From NCBI GenBank assembly GCA_963737405.1, contig CAVTSL010000006.1, forward strand, positions 372,001 to 436,000: 64,000 nucleotides of DNA, in the 5' to 3' direction. Below, in pieces: positions 43,685-51,786 of this stretch. The notes below the pieces were generated by a model. It saw nothing but the letters and a program-made list of their open reading frames with translations. It ran no database searches and had not been told where the DNA came from. Numbering within the stretch: position 1 is the stretch's first letter; each line of letters starts with the position of its first letter. A program made the translations under genes and the position numbers. The DNA comes from JACCTU01 sp963737405 (lineage in GTDB: Bacteria > Actinomycetota > Thermoleophilia > Gaiellales > Gaiellaceae).

Positions 43685-44581
43685 TTACTCCGAGAAGCTC
43701 TTCCATTTCAGCTCCATCGACTCGACGTACAGCTCCGCGGTCACGCGCGCCATCTGCTCGCCTGCCGAGGACTGCCGCCGGAGCGCGAAGATCCCGACGT
43801 TCTTCAGCTCGATCCTCCCGAGCTCCTGCTTCAGCGACGGGTCGAGGAAGACGATCGACCCGTTCTTCTCGCGATCGTCGCCGTTGTTGCCCTTGACGAC
43901 GAAGTCGTCGAACCAGTCGCTCCACGTCTGCACGCCTTTTTCGCCGAGCGTCACCCGGAGGTTCGGGAACTCGACCTGCCCGGGCTCGCGCCGGAAGTCG
44001 CGCCTGGCGCCGATGTCGTCGGCCGCCACGGTCTGCTTCACCGTGAACGCGTCGATCTTGCTCACCGTCTTGGCGTCGAGGTCGCCGAGCTCCAGGCGGA
44101 AGTTCGCCGCGAGCCACTGCTTCTTCTTCGCTGTCGCACCAGCGAGCTTCCCGCTTCCCTTCGTGCTCGTGATCGACTCCGGCGCAACCTTCACGGTGAG
44201 CTCGGCGGGCGTCTTTGCGGATGCGTCGAGCGCGGGAACGGTCGTCTCGGTGACGAGCGCGTCGTGGAACTCGCGCCGCCGTTTCACGTCGAGATTCGCG
44301 TCGGCTTCGACGATCGCGCCGTTGCGCCGACTCGGTTTCCCCGACCACGACCCTGCGATCCACTCGTATACGTCGGCGGTCATCCCGAGCTCGACGCCGA
44401 GCGTGAGCTCCTCGTACTTCACGTTGCCGAGGTGCTTCTTCGCGAACGGTTGCGGTCCCACGGGCTCGGCGACGACCTCCGCACTGATGTCGCCGCCCTC
44501 GACCGACTTCACGAAACCTGCCGCCGCTCCGTCGAGCTCGAGAGCGAACCTGCCGCCGACGCTCCGCGGGATGCTTCCCAA
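43685..44581 (-). CDS. phage T4 gp19-like tail-tube protein, apparently two tandem domains
   Basis: A 298-residue protein. The first half (RFALELDGAAAGFVKSVEGG, then KYEELTLGVELGMTADVYEW and EADANLDVKRRREFHDALV) follows the conserved pattern of phage/contractile tail-tube proteins. The second half (FRLELGDLDAKTVSKI, VEFPNLRVTLGEKGVQTW, VTAELYVESMELKWKSF) repeats that pattern. The TTG start is set by AGGAGG six bases upstream. No sheath, baseplate or terminase gene is nearby, so it is either a stand-alone relic or a recruited structural module. It is divergent from the M15 peptidase gene. Confidence 0.7.
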   Translation of the reverse strand: MGSIPRSVGGRFALELDGAAAGFVKSVEGGDISAEVVAEPVGPQPFAKKHLGNVKYEELTLGVELGMTADVYEWIAGSWSGKPSRRNGAIVEADANLDVKRRREFHDALVTETTVPALDASAKTPAELTVKVAPESITSTKGSGKLAGATAKKKQWLAANFRLELGDLDAKTVSKIDAFTVKQTVAADDIGARRDFRREPGQVEFPNLRVTLGEKGVQTWSDWFDDFVVKGNNGDDREKNGSIVFLDPSLKQELGRIELKNVGIFALRRQSSAGEQMARVTAELYVESMELKWKSFSE

Positions 44582-44682
44582 TTCGGGCCTCCTGGGTTCG
44601 AAGCTGCCGCAGGTGCGGCGCGAGCGTAGCGCGGGCGGACGGTGATTCCTAGAGTGAGGACCGAGAACCAGGAGGTGACGAG

Positions 44683-45543
44683 ATGGCGGTAGCGCTGCTA
44701 CGCCCGGGCCAGACCCATCCCGACGTCGCGCGGATGAAGAGCGCGCTCGTCCGGGAGCTGACGGAGCGCGGCGACGTGGAGCTTGCGTCGCGCATCCGGC
44801 CCGACCTTCGGACGTACGGAAACGCGGCGGTGCGTGCGGTCAAGCGGTTCCAACGCGACGCCGGACTGGATCCCGACGGCATCGTCGGCGAGGCGACGTG
44901 GAAAGCGCTCGGCGTCGACGAACCCGTCGTCGACGCGCGCCCCGTCCTCAACGGCGTGCCGTGGGAGCCGGGCGTGATCGCGATCGACGGGATCTGGGTC
45001 GCAGGCCCGCTCGCGAAAGCGATCCTCGCGCAGCGCTCGCGGGGTGCGTGGAAAGGCCACCTGAACAGCGGGTACCGGCCCGACTGGTACCAGACGATGC
45101 TCTTCAAGGCGGCCGTCAAGAAGTACGGCAGCGAGGCGTCTGCGCGCAAGTGGGTCGCGCCGCCCGGACGGTCTCGCCACCGGTTCAAGGACTGGCGCGG
45201 CGCGGCCGACACGACGGGCGGCGCGGGGCTCGACGCTGCGTCGCCGGGGCTCGTACGCCCGATGAGCTGGGAGCCGTGGCACGTGCAGCTCCGCGGGCCG
45301 GGCGACGAGGAGAGTGTCGTGTCCGACGAGGAGATCTTCGCCGAGGAAGGAGCGGAGGGCGTTCCCGCGGAGCCTCCGACGGCGCAGCTCGACGAGCATG
45401 CCGTCGAGCTCGCGGACGTCGAGGCCGCGATCGAGGAGCTGCTCGCGCGCTACGACGAGCGCGAGCAGGCGGCCGACGAGGACGACGAGGACACTGAGGA
45501 GATCGCGAGCTTCTACGATCCCGACGAGCAGCAGGACGGGTGA
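44683..45543 (+). CDS. peptidoglycan-binding and M15 (VanY/endolysin-like) peptidase, no signal peptide
   Basis: A 286-residue protein. An N-terminal peptidoglycan-binding-1 domain (about 4-73, VKRFQRDAGLDPDGIVGEAT) is followed by an M15-type domain with NSGYRPDWYQTMLF, the zinc His in PPGRSRHRFKDW (about 164) and the terminal SWEPWHVQL (about 197). The tail of about 80 residues is very acidic (DEDDEDTEEIASFYDPDEQ). With no export signal it looks more like a phage endolysin or a cytosolic effector than a wall enzyme. AGGAGG precedes the ATG. The stop overlaps the TIR-HEAT start (GTGA). Confidence 0.82.
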   Translation: MAVALLRPGQTHPDVARMKSALVRELTERGDVELASRIRPDLRTYGNAAVRAVKRFQRDAGLDPDGIVGEATWKALGVDEPVVDARPVLNGVPWEPGVIAIDGIWVAGPLAKAILAQRSRGAWKGHLNSGYRPDWYQTMLFKAAVKKYGSEASARKWVAPPGRSRHRFKDWRGAADTTGGAGLDAASPGLVRPMSWEPWHVQLRGPGDEESVVSDEEIFAEEGAEGVPAEPPTAQLDEHAVELADVEAAIEELLARYDEREQAADEDDEDTEEIASFYDPDEQQDG

Positions 45544-46493
45544 CGAAGACGCCCCCAGCCCCGGATCCGGCGCGTCCCCTCGAGTCGCGCCCGATCTTCC
45601 TCTCCTACCGCCGCGCGGATTCCGCGGCCACGACCAGTCGGCTCTACGACGCGATGCGGGATCGGTTTGGGCCAGAGAGTGTGTTCATGGACTCGTCGTC
45701 GACGGCGTGGGGCGAGGAGTGGCAGAACGTGCTCGAGACCGCAGTCGCGGCGGCAGACTTCGTCGTCGTCGTCATCGGGAACGACTGGCTCTTCGCGCAC
45801 GACAAGTGGGGTCGACGCCGGATCGATCAGCCAGACGACTGGGTCCGGCGCGAGCTCGAGGTCGCGCTCGAGCGACGGAAAACACTCCTACCGCTGCTCG
45901 TCGGCAAGGCGGAGATGCCACCGGCGGACGCCCTGCCCGCCCAGCTCGCGGACCTCCCTGCACTACAGGCGCGCAGCGCGCGCGAGGAGACCTGGGAGCG
46001 AGACGTCGAGGAGCTGCTCGAGTTCCTCGCAGAACGCGTCGTCGCTGCGACCTCACCGCCCCTGCCACGCACGACGACCGGGGACGAGTTCCGCAGCGTC
46101 GCGGCGCGGTTCTACACCGCCGGCGTCGACGACCGGATCGCGGCGGCCGCCGAGATAGCGGCGCTAGGGAGCCTGCTCGACCTGGACGCGGTACTCGAGT
46201 TCGCGGCCTCCCGCATGCCCGCCGAGCGCGTCGGCGCGGCGATCGCGCTCGCCGCCCACCTTCGGACGTCTGAGGCACCGCGTGGGGATCCGCGCGTGCA
46301 GTCGTCGCTCCGAGCGCTCCTGAACGACACGCGCTCGCGCGTTCGCTACCGCGCGGCCGAGGTCCTACGAGGTTTCCCGGCCCTCGTTCCGGAATACGAA
46401 CGCGACCTGGGATGGCTCGCGAGAAGCGACACGAACCCGTACGTTCAAAGGATGGCAGGGCAAGCGTTGAGCCGCGCCGGCCTCCACGCCTGA
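45540..46493 (+). CDS. TIR domain protein with HEAT-like repeats
   Basis: A 317-residue protein. The TIR domain (about 15-170) has PIFLSYRRADSAATTSRLYD, FVVVVIGNDWL and WVRRELEVALER with the probable catalytic Glu. The C-terminal 130 residues form Ala/Leu-rich helical pairs (VRYRAAEVLRGFPALV, NPYVQRMAGQALSRAG) typical of HEAT repeats, a sensing or adaptor module. The GTG start overlaps the M15 stop, so a murein hydrolase and a TIR protein are cotranslated. It is convergent with the SLOG-patatin gene with a one-base gap. Confidence 0.87.
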   Translation: MTKTPPAPDPARPLESRPIFLSYRRADSAATTSRLYDAMRDRFGPESVFMDSSSTAWGEEWQNVLETAVAAADFVVVVIGNDWLFAHDKWGRRRIDQPDDWVRRELEVALERRKTLLPLLVGKAEMPPADALPAQLADLPALQARSAREETWERDVEELLEFLAERVVAATSPPLPRTTTGDEFRSVAARFYTAGVDDRIAAAAEIAALGSLLDLDAVLEFAASRMPAERVGAAIALAAHLRTSEAPRGDPRVQSSLRALLNDTRSRVRYRAAEVLRGFPALVPEYERDLGWLARSDTNPYVQRMAGQALSRAGLHA

Positions 46494-46494
46494 T

Positions 46495-48187
46495 TCATGC
46501 GCCGCGGCCGCCGTCGGGAGTGAACCCTGCGAGGTCGTGATCGAAGTCGGCCCCTTCGCCGATCCTCCCACCGAGCGCCTCGAGGTCGGGGATGCGGTCG
46601 ACCGAGTCCAGCTTCCGCAGCGAGCGCCGGAAGCCCTCGTCCGCGAAGCCCTGAGCCGCGAGTGCAGCGTCCGAGAGGTCAGCGTTGTACCGCGCGTACG
46701 TGAACAGGCTCTGGCCGCCGACACCGGCCGCGCCGACCCGGCTGCCGAACTCGCGGTCGACCTCCGCGCCGGCGCTCGTCCGGCCGAGCGAGCGGCACAG
46801 CATGTCCTGCACGGTCGACGCGCCGTTCATGAAGACGGCCGACAGGTTCTTCGCGTTGAAGACGACGTTGACCTCGCGGGCGAGCAGGTTCGGGTGCACT
46901 GCGGCGGACGACCCGGTCCCGACGGAGACGAGGAGGAGCCGGTCGGCGCCGGTCGGCCACTCCAGCCCGTACTCGGGGAGCGTCGCCATCAGGAACAGGA
47001 TCAGCGCCGGGTTGTTGTACGGCGTGATCCCGCCGTCCTGGAACACGAAGGTGTTCGAGCCGATCTCGAGCTCCTGCGGTGGGAAGAACACCGGCGCAGC
47101 GGCGCTCGCGCGGACGAGCGGCGAGAGCGGCAGGTCGAGGTTCCGGTCGGGCGGCGTCTTGAGGTACCGGTCCGCGCGGTTGTACTTCGCCCGGGTGCAG
47201 TTGCTCACGGGCCACGGGGAGTCCGTTCCGGTGCTGTGGAGGACGAGGAGCAGGAGCGACCGAAGCTCGGGATCGCCCAGCGTCCGGTCGCCGCCGAAGA
47301 ACGACTCGAGCTCCCGTGCGAGCGGCCCGTCGCGGTAGATCGATCGCAGTCGAAGCGGCAGGAGACGCTTCGAGAAGATCTTCCCGCCGAGGTTTCGGTA
47401 CATCTCCTGCACGTCGCTCACCGGTCGTCCGAGCGCGAGCGCGGTCGCGATGATCGCTCCGGTGCTCGTTCCGGCGATGTAGTCGAAGTAGTCGGCGAGC
47501 ACGAGGTCGTCGCCGTGGCGCTCGCCGCAGGTGCTCCTCGAGCGAGCGAAGGATCGCGAGCGTCAGCACGCCCCTGATCCCCCCGCCGTCGAGCGCGAGC
47601 AGCCGCTTCGGGCCGTCCGCGGCCTGTCGCGCCTCGTAGGCGCGCGGCGTCGGGTCGATCACGCGCACGTTCGGATCGGGGCCGCTCAGACCGAGCAGGT
47701 CGACGAAGTCGCGTGTCCCGCCCGGCCCGTCGCCCTCCTTCCCGTTCCAGACGAGGATCGCGTGCGGCTCGGAGTCGTCGAGCGAGCGCGCGGTCTCGAC
47801 GATCCAGCGGTTCGTCTTCGCATAGAGCTCGTCGCCCGACGGCGGTTCGGGGAGGATGCGCACGTCCGCCCGGTCGAGCAGCGACCTGAAGCGGCCGGTC
47901 CAGTCGGGGTCGCGGCCCGTGACCGAGCTGCGCTCGAACTCGTCGGGCGGAAGCGCGAGGCAGATGACGGCGCGGGCTCCGCGTGCGAGGCACTCCTCCG
48001 CGACGATGATGTCGGTGCCGTTCGCTCCGCCCGTGACGACGGTCGTGTCCGAGCCGACGTCCCACGTGGCGAGCGCGTCGCGGACCTCGCTCGTGACGCG
48101 CGGGACCTGGTCGGGCGGGAAGCGGACCTCGCCACGGTCGGCCGCATCGACCATGTGACCGCTCCCGACGACGATGCGTGCGCTCAT
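46495..48187 (-). CDS. SLOG-like Rossmann domain fused to patatin-like phospholipase (frameshifted)
   Basis: About 563 residues after correction. The N-terminal half (RIVVGSGHMVDAADRG, VVTGGANGTDIIVAEECL) looks like a SLOG/LOG-type nucleotide-sensing Rossmann domain. The C-terminal half is a patatin with LLALDGGGIRGVLTL (about 197), GTSTGAII (about 238) and FQDGGITPYNNPA (catalytic Asp). One extra base near 47517-47525 lies between the oxyanion loop and the nucleophile. A SLOG domain sensing a nucleotide signal and activating a phospholipase is the obvious model (inference). The ATG overlaps the stop of the upstream TPR gene. Confidence 0.82.
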
Positions 48188-49524
48188 CCGGGGAGCTCCT
48201 GCCTGAGACCGTCGAGGATGCCGTCCAGCTCGCGCCGAAGGTCGTCGTCGGGCTGGCTCGCGAGGTCGCTCTCGAGGTCGACGATCGTCGACTGCAGCTT
48301 CCACGTCCCCGCGCCGTCGCGCCGTACGTCCTTCAGCAGGCGGCGTGCCCCCTCGACGTCACGACGCTCGAACGCACACCCGAGGAGCGTCGGGCGTGCC
48401 CACTCGTCGGCGATCCCGAGCTCGATCACGCGGTTGCACGCGCGCATCGTGACGAGCTGCGTCTCGGCAGCCTGCTCGTCGTCGCCGGGGTCACCGCGGT
48501 CGCGATACAGGCGCGCCAGGTTCGACGCGTTGTAGTAGCTGTTCAGGTCGAGCAGCATCCCCTGCTCGTACGCGTCGATCGCGAGCTCCAGGTAGCGACT
48601 GCGGTCCGCCTCCGTCGTCGCGTTCCGGTAGAGCTCCTTGTAGCGGCCGCCGAGGAGGCCGAGGCGCTCCGGCGTTCGGCCCTGCGTCTGGATCAGCTCC
48701 TCGAGCCTGCCGGCAGCCTCGGCGGGATCGCCGGACTTCGCGAGCGCGAGCGCCCGCTGCTCGAGCACGAGCGGGTGACGCGCGATGTTCGGCGGGAGCG
48801 ACTCGATGTAGTCGAGCGTCTCCTTCCAGCCGACCAGGTCGCGAAGCAGGCCGAGGATCTCGATCACGACCGACTCCTGGATCGCGCTCTTCCGGCCGTG
48901 GCGCTCGAAGACCTCGAGCGCCCTCGCACGCTTCTCACCGGCCGGTGCGATCCGCGCCGCACGCACGTCGGCGTTGAACGCCGAGAGCTGCGCGACCTGC
49001 TCCCTGAACGCCGACGCGCGCGAAGGCGACGTGTCCGGAAACCCCTCGACTGCATCGAACACCGGTGAGGACCCGTCGATCAGCGGTCCGAGCCCCTCGC
49101 CGAGCACCGGCTTCGCGGCCGCCACGGCCTGCTCGCCGATCGTTCCGTCCGGGAGCGGGAACCGCAGCTGCCGGATCTGCCCGAGGTCGAACACCGGCTT
49201 CGCCCAGTCGGCGGCGATCAGCACGCAGCCGACGCGCTTCGCCGCGTGCCGCACGCCGATCTCGTAGTAGACGTTCGCGTTCGGAAGCGAGACGTCCGCG
49301 ACGACGAGGTCTGCGAGCGCGAGCCGCTGGATCATCTCCGAGATGATCAGCGCGCCCACGTCGCGGTCCGCACGCACGGCCTCGTAGCCCATCTCGGTCA
49401 GCACCGGCCGATAGACGCGGTACCAGAGCGCGTCGAAGTCGATCTCCGTCGGCACGTCGGGCTCCGACCGACCCGTCGGCTTCTTGTCGAACGGCATGAC
49501 GACGAACGCGATCGGCGCGGGCAT
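48184..49524 (-). CDS. nucleoside deoxyribosyltransferase-like (DrHyd) domain with TRAFs-binding-like TPR domain
   Basis: A 446-residue protein. The N-terminal domain has FVVMPFDKK, RADRDVGALIISEMIQRL and LVVADVSLPNANVYYEIG, which is the nucleoside 2-deoxyribosyltransferase/DrHyd pattern including the DxS and YYE motifs. The C-terminal 230 residues are TPR-like and match the bacterial TRAFs-binding/TPR-S region (ALALAKSGDPAEAAGRLEEL, LLGGRYKELYRNA, AYEQGMLLDLNSYYNA). Such proteins are expected to produce or sense a nucleotide-derived signal. Cotranslated (ATGA) with the SLOG-patatin gene, it is a good candidate for its upstream partner. Confidence 0.8.
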   Translation of the reverse strand: MPAPIAFVVMPFDKKPTGRSEPDVPTEIDFDALWYRVYRPVLTEMGYEAVRADRDVGALIISEMIQRLALADLVVADVSLPNANVYYEIGVRHAAKRVGCVLIAADWAKPVFDLGQIRQLRFPLPDGTIGEQAVAAAKPVLGEGLGPLIDGSSPVFDAVEGFPDTSPSRASAFREQVAQLSAFNADVRAARIAPAGEKRARALEVFERHGRKSAIQESVVIEILGLLRDLVGWKETLDYIESLPPNIARHPLVLEQRALALAKSGDPAEAAGRLEELIQTQGRTPERLGLLGGRYKELYRNATTEADRSRYLELAIDAYEQGMLLDLNSYYNASNLARLYRDRGDPGDDEQAAETQLVTMRACNRVIELGIADEWARPTLLGCAFERRDVEGARRLLKDVRRDGAGTWKLQSTIVDLESDLASQPDDDLRRELDGILDGLRQELPG

Positions 49525-49604
49525 ACGGCGGCTCCCGCGCGGACTCTACGCCTCGCGCCGCGGATGCCGTAGGCTCGTCAGGCTGCCGCGGCACCGACGT
49601 CTTC

Positions 49605-50654
49605 ATGGAGGCGCGCATCGCCGGAAACCAGGATCTCGCCGAGAAGTACGCGCCGATCGTCGTGCTGCACGCGGAGGAGAAGCTCCGCCCGGCGCCCGCC
49701 GGCTGGTTCGTCGAGCACAGCTCCCTGCGCTGGGGCACCGGTCGCGGCCTCGCCGGCTCTCGCGTCTCGGAGGGAGCCGTGGATCCGAGCCGGCTCGGCG
49801 CCGCGAGCCCGGATCCCTACACGCATCGCGGGTACCAGGCGAGCGCGTTCACCCGTCCCCTCGACGACAACCGCGCGCGTCCGGCCGACCTCCCGCCCGA
49901 GCAGGGGTTCTTCCTCCGGCTGAGCGAGGAGAAGTTCGCGCGCGGCCGCGACAGCCCGTCGCGAACGTACTGGGACTACGACGAAGCGACCCGCGGGCTC
50001 ACCTACTGGCTCTTCTACCCGGGGAGCGCGCCGCCGCTCGGGATCCTCCGTGCCGGCGAGCAGCTCGAGGGGCCCGAGACCGAGGCCGTGCCGGAGGAGC
50101 TCGAGGCGGCCGACGCCGCGGCGAAGCTCGAGGAGTTCCAGCGTGCGTACCCCGGTCTGGCACGGGAGGCCGAGCCCGGCGAAGAGGGGCTCGGCGGCGA
50201 CGTGCTCCAGCGGCTCCGGGTCGTCTCGGAGGGCGTCCGTGCGCTCCTTCGCGACGACAACGTCCTGCACGAAGGCGACTGGGAGCGGATCACGGTCTAC
50301 CTCGACGAGCACGATCCCGAAGGCGCGCTGCCCGCCTCCGTCGCCTTCTACCGCCACTCGACCAACACGTTCAGACCGTGGTCGAAGGTCGAGAAGGAGG
50401 GCACGCACCCCGTCGCGTACTGCGCGATCGGAAGCCACGCCTCGCTGCCGTCGTGGGACTTCGGATACATCGACGTCGGCGACCGCGACGGCCCGCGCTG
50501 GGAGACGTACGAGGACCTCACGCACATCGTCGACGAGCCGTGGTACGGCTTCGGCGGCGCGTGGGGCCGCCTCGGCAAGGTGCGCGACTCGACGGGCCCG
50601 CTCGGGCCCGGCGCGCACTGGAAGCACCCGGCTCCACGGCCGGCGATCGGCTGA
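49605..50654 (+). CDS. Vps62-like protein (soluble)
   Basis: A 349-residue protein without a signal peptide or membrane helix. It has the Vps62-related motifs LTYWLFYPGSAPP, LHEGDWERITVYLDEHD, YCAIGSHASLPSWDF and PWYGFGGAWG. It shares the DWE and SHASxPS patterns with the membrane-bound Vps62 protein at 41.4 kb but is not a close paralogue. It stands alone, divergent from the DrHyd-TPR gene with an 80-base spacer. Role unknown. Confidence 0.8.
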   Translation: MEARIAGNQDLAEKYAPIVVLHAEEKLRPAPAGWFVEHSSLRWGTGRGLAGSRVSEGAVDPSRLGAASPDPYTHRGYQASAFTRPLDDNRARPADLPPEQGFFLRLSEEKFARGRDSPSRTYWDYDEATRGLTYWLFYPGSAPPLGILRAGEQLEGPETEAVPEELEAADAAAKLEEFQRAYPGLAREAEPGEEGLGGDVLQRLRVVSEGVRALLRDDNVLHEGDWERITVYLDEHDPEGALPASVAFYRHSTNTFRPWSKVEKEGTHPVAYCAIGSHASLPSWDFGYIDVGDRDGPRWETYEDLTHIVDEPWYGFGGAWGRLGKVRDSTGPLGPGAHWKHPAPRPAIG

Positions 50655-50708
50655 ACCGCGCTCGACGAGAGTTTGAGACCCTCCGGACCCGAAAGGTAGT
50701 CATCACCC

Positions 50709-51743
50709 ATGCGCGCGACTGTCATGTACGGCGCCGGCGACGTTCGAGTCGAGACCGTCCCCGACGCCCGCCTCGTCGAGCCGACCGACGCCCTCGTCGT
50801 CGTCACACGCGCCGCGATCTGCGGCAGCGATCTCTGGCCGTACCGGTCGATGGAACCGAGCGAAACGGGCCGGCGCATGGGCCACGAGTTCATCGGCGTC
50901 GTCGACGCGGTCGGCGATGAGGTCCGCACCGTCAAGGCCGGCGACGTCGTCGTCGCGCCGTTCGTGTGGTCCGACGGCACCTGCGTCTTCTGCCTCGACG
51001 GGCTGCACACCTCGTGCCTCCACGGCGGCCGGTACGGCTTCGACGGCGTCGACGGAGGGCAGGGCGAGGCGGTTCGCGTCCGCCAGGCGGACGGGACGCT
51101 CGTCCCGCTTCCGGTCGACCGGGACGACGCGCTGATGCCGTCGCTGCTCACGCTCTCGGACGTGATGTCGACCGGCCATCACGCAGCCCTCGCCGGCGCC
51201 GCCGGCCCGGGCAAGACCGTGGCCGTCGTCGGCGACGGTGCCGTCGGCTTGTGCAGCGTGATCGCCGCCCGGCGCCTCGGCGCCGAGCAGGTCATCCTGC
51301 TCGGCCGCCATCCCGATCGAATCGCGATCGCGCAGGAGTTCGGCGCGACGGACGTCGTGAGCGAGCGAGGCGACGAGGCGGTCGAGCGCGTGCGCGAGCT
51401 CACCGACGGGCTCGGCGCCCACTCCGTGCTCGAGTGTGTCGGCTACGAGCAGTCGACCGTGACGGCGCTCGGCATCGTCCGATCCGGTGGCGCGGTCGGA
51501 CGCGTCGGCGTGCCGCAGGAGGAGGCGATCCCCGCAGCGCAGTCGACCTTCTTCGGCAACGTGACCATCTCCGGCGGTCCTGCTCCGGCGCGCGCCTACA
51601 TCGAGGAGCTGCTGCCGGACGTCCTCGAAGGCCGGATCGAGCCCGGCCGCGTCTTCGACCGCGTCGGCGGCCTCGACGAGGTGCCCGACGGCTACCGCGC
51701 GATGAACGACCGGGAATCGATCAAGGTCATGGTGAAGCCCTGA
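50709..51743 (+). CDS. zinc-dependent alcohol dehydrogenase (MDR)
   Basis: A 344-residue MDR with catalytic-zinc residues in ICGSDLWPY and RMGHEFIG, and structural-zinc-type Cys in CVFCLDGLHTSC. The NAD-binding motif is VVGDGAVGLCSV. It resembles threonine/alcohol dehydrogenase-type enzymes and marks the right-hand return to ordinary metabolism after the island. The ATG at 50709 lies 8 bases after AAAGGTAG. It appears monocistronic. Confidence 0.9.
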   Translation: MRATVMYGAGDVRVETVPDARLVEPTDALVVVTRAAICGSDLWPYRSMEPSETGRRMGHEFIGVVDAVGDEVRTVKAGDVVVAPFVWSDGTCVFCLDGLHTSCLHGGRYGFDGVDGGQGEAVRVRQADGTLVPLPVDRDDALMPSLLTLSDVMSTGHHAALAGAAGPGKTVAVVGDGAVGLCSVIAARRLGAEQVILLGRHPDRIAIAQEFGATDVVSERGDEAVERVRELTDGLGAHSVLECVGYEQSTVTALGIVRSGGAVGRVGVPQEEAIPAAQSTFFGNVTISGGPAPARAYIEELLPDVLEGRIEPGRVFDRVGGLDEVPDGYRAMNDRESIKVMVKP

Positions 51744-51786
51744 GCGCGTGGACGAGCGACGAGCTCGGATCTGATCGCGTGCCGCG

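Noticed and set aside
50655..50708. Promoter or riboswitch before the alcohol dehydrogenase
   Set aside because: Only 54 bases with no clear boxes or structure beyond a weak purine-rich ribosome binding site.
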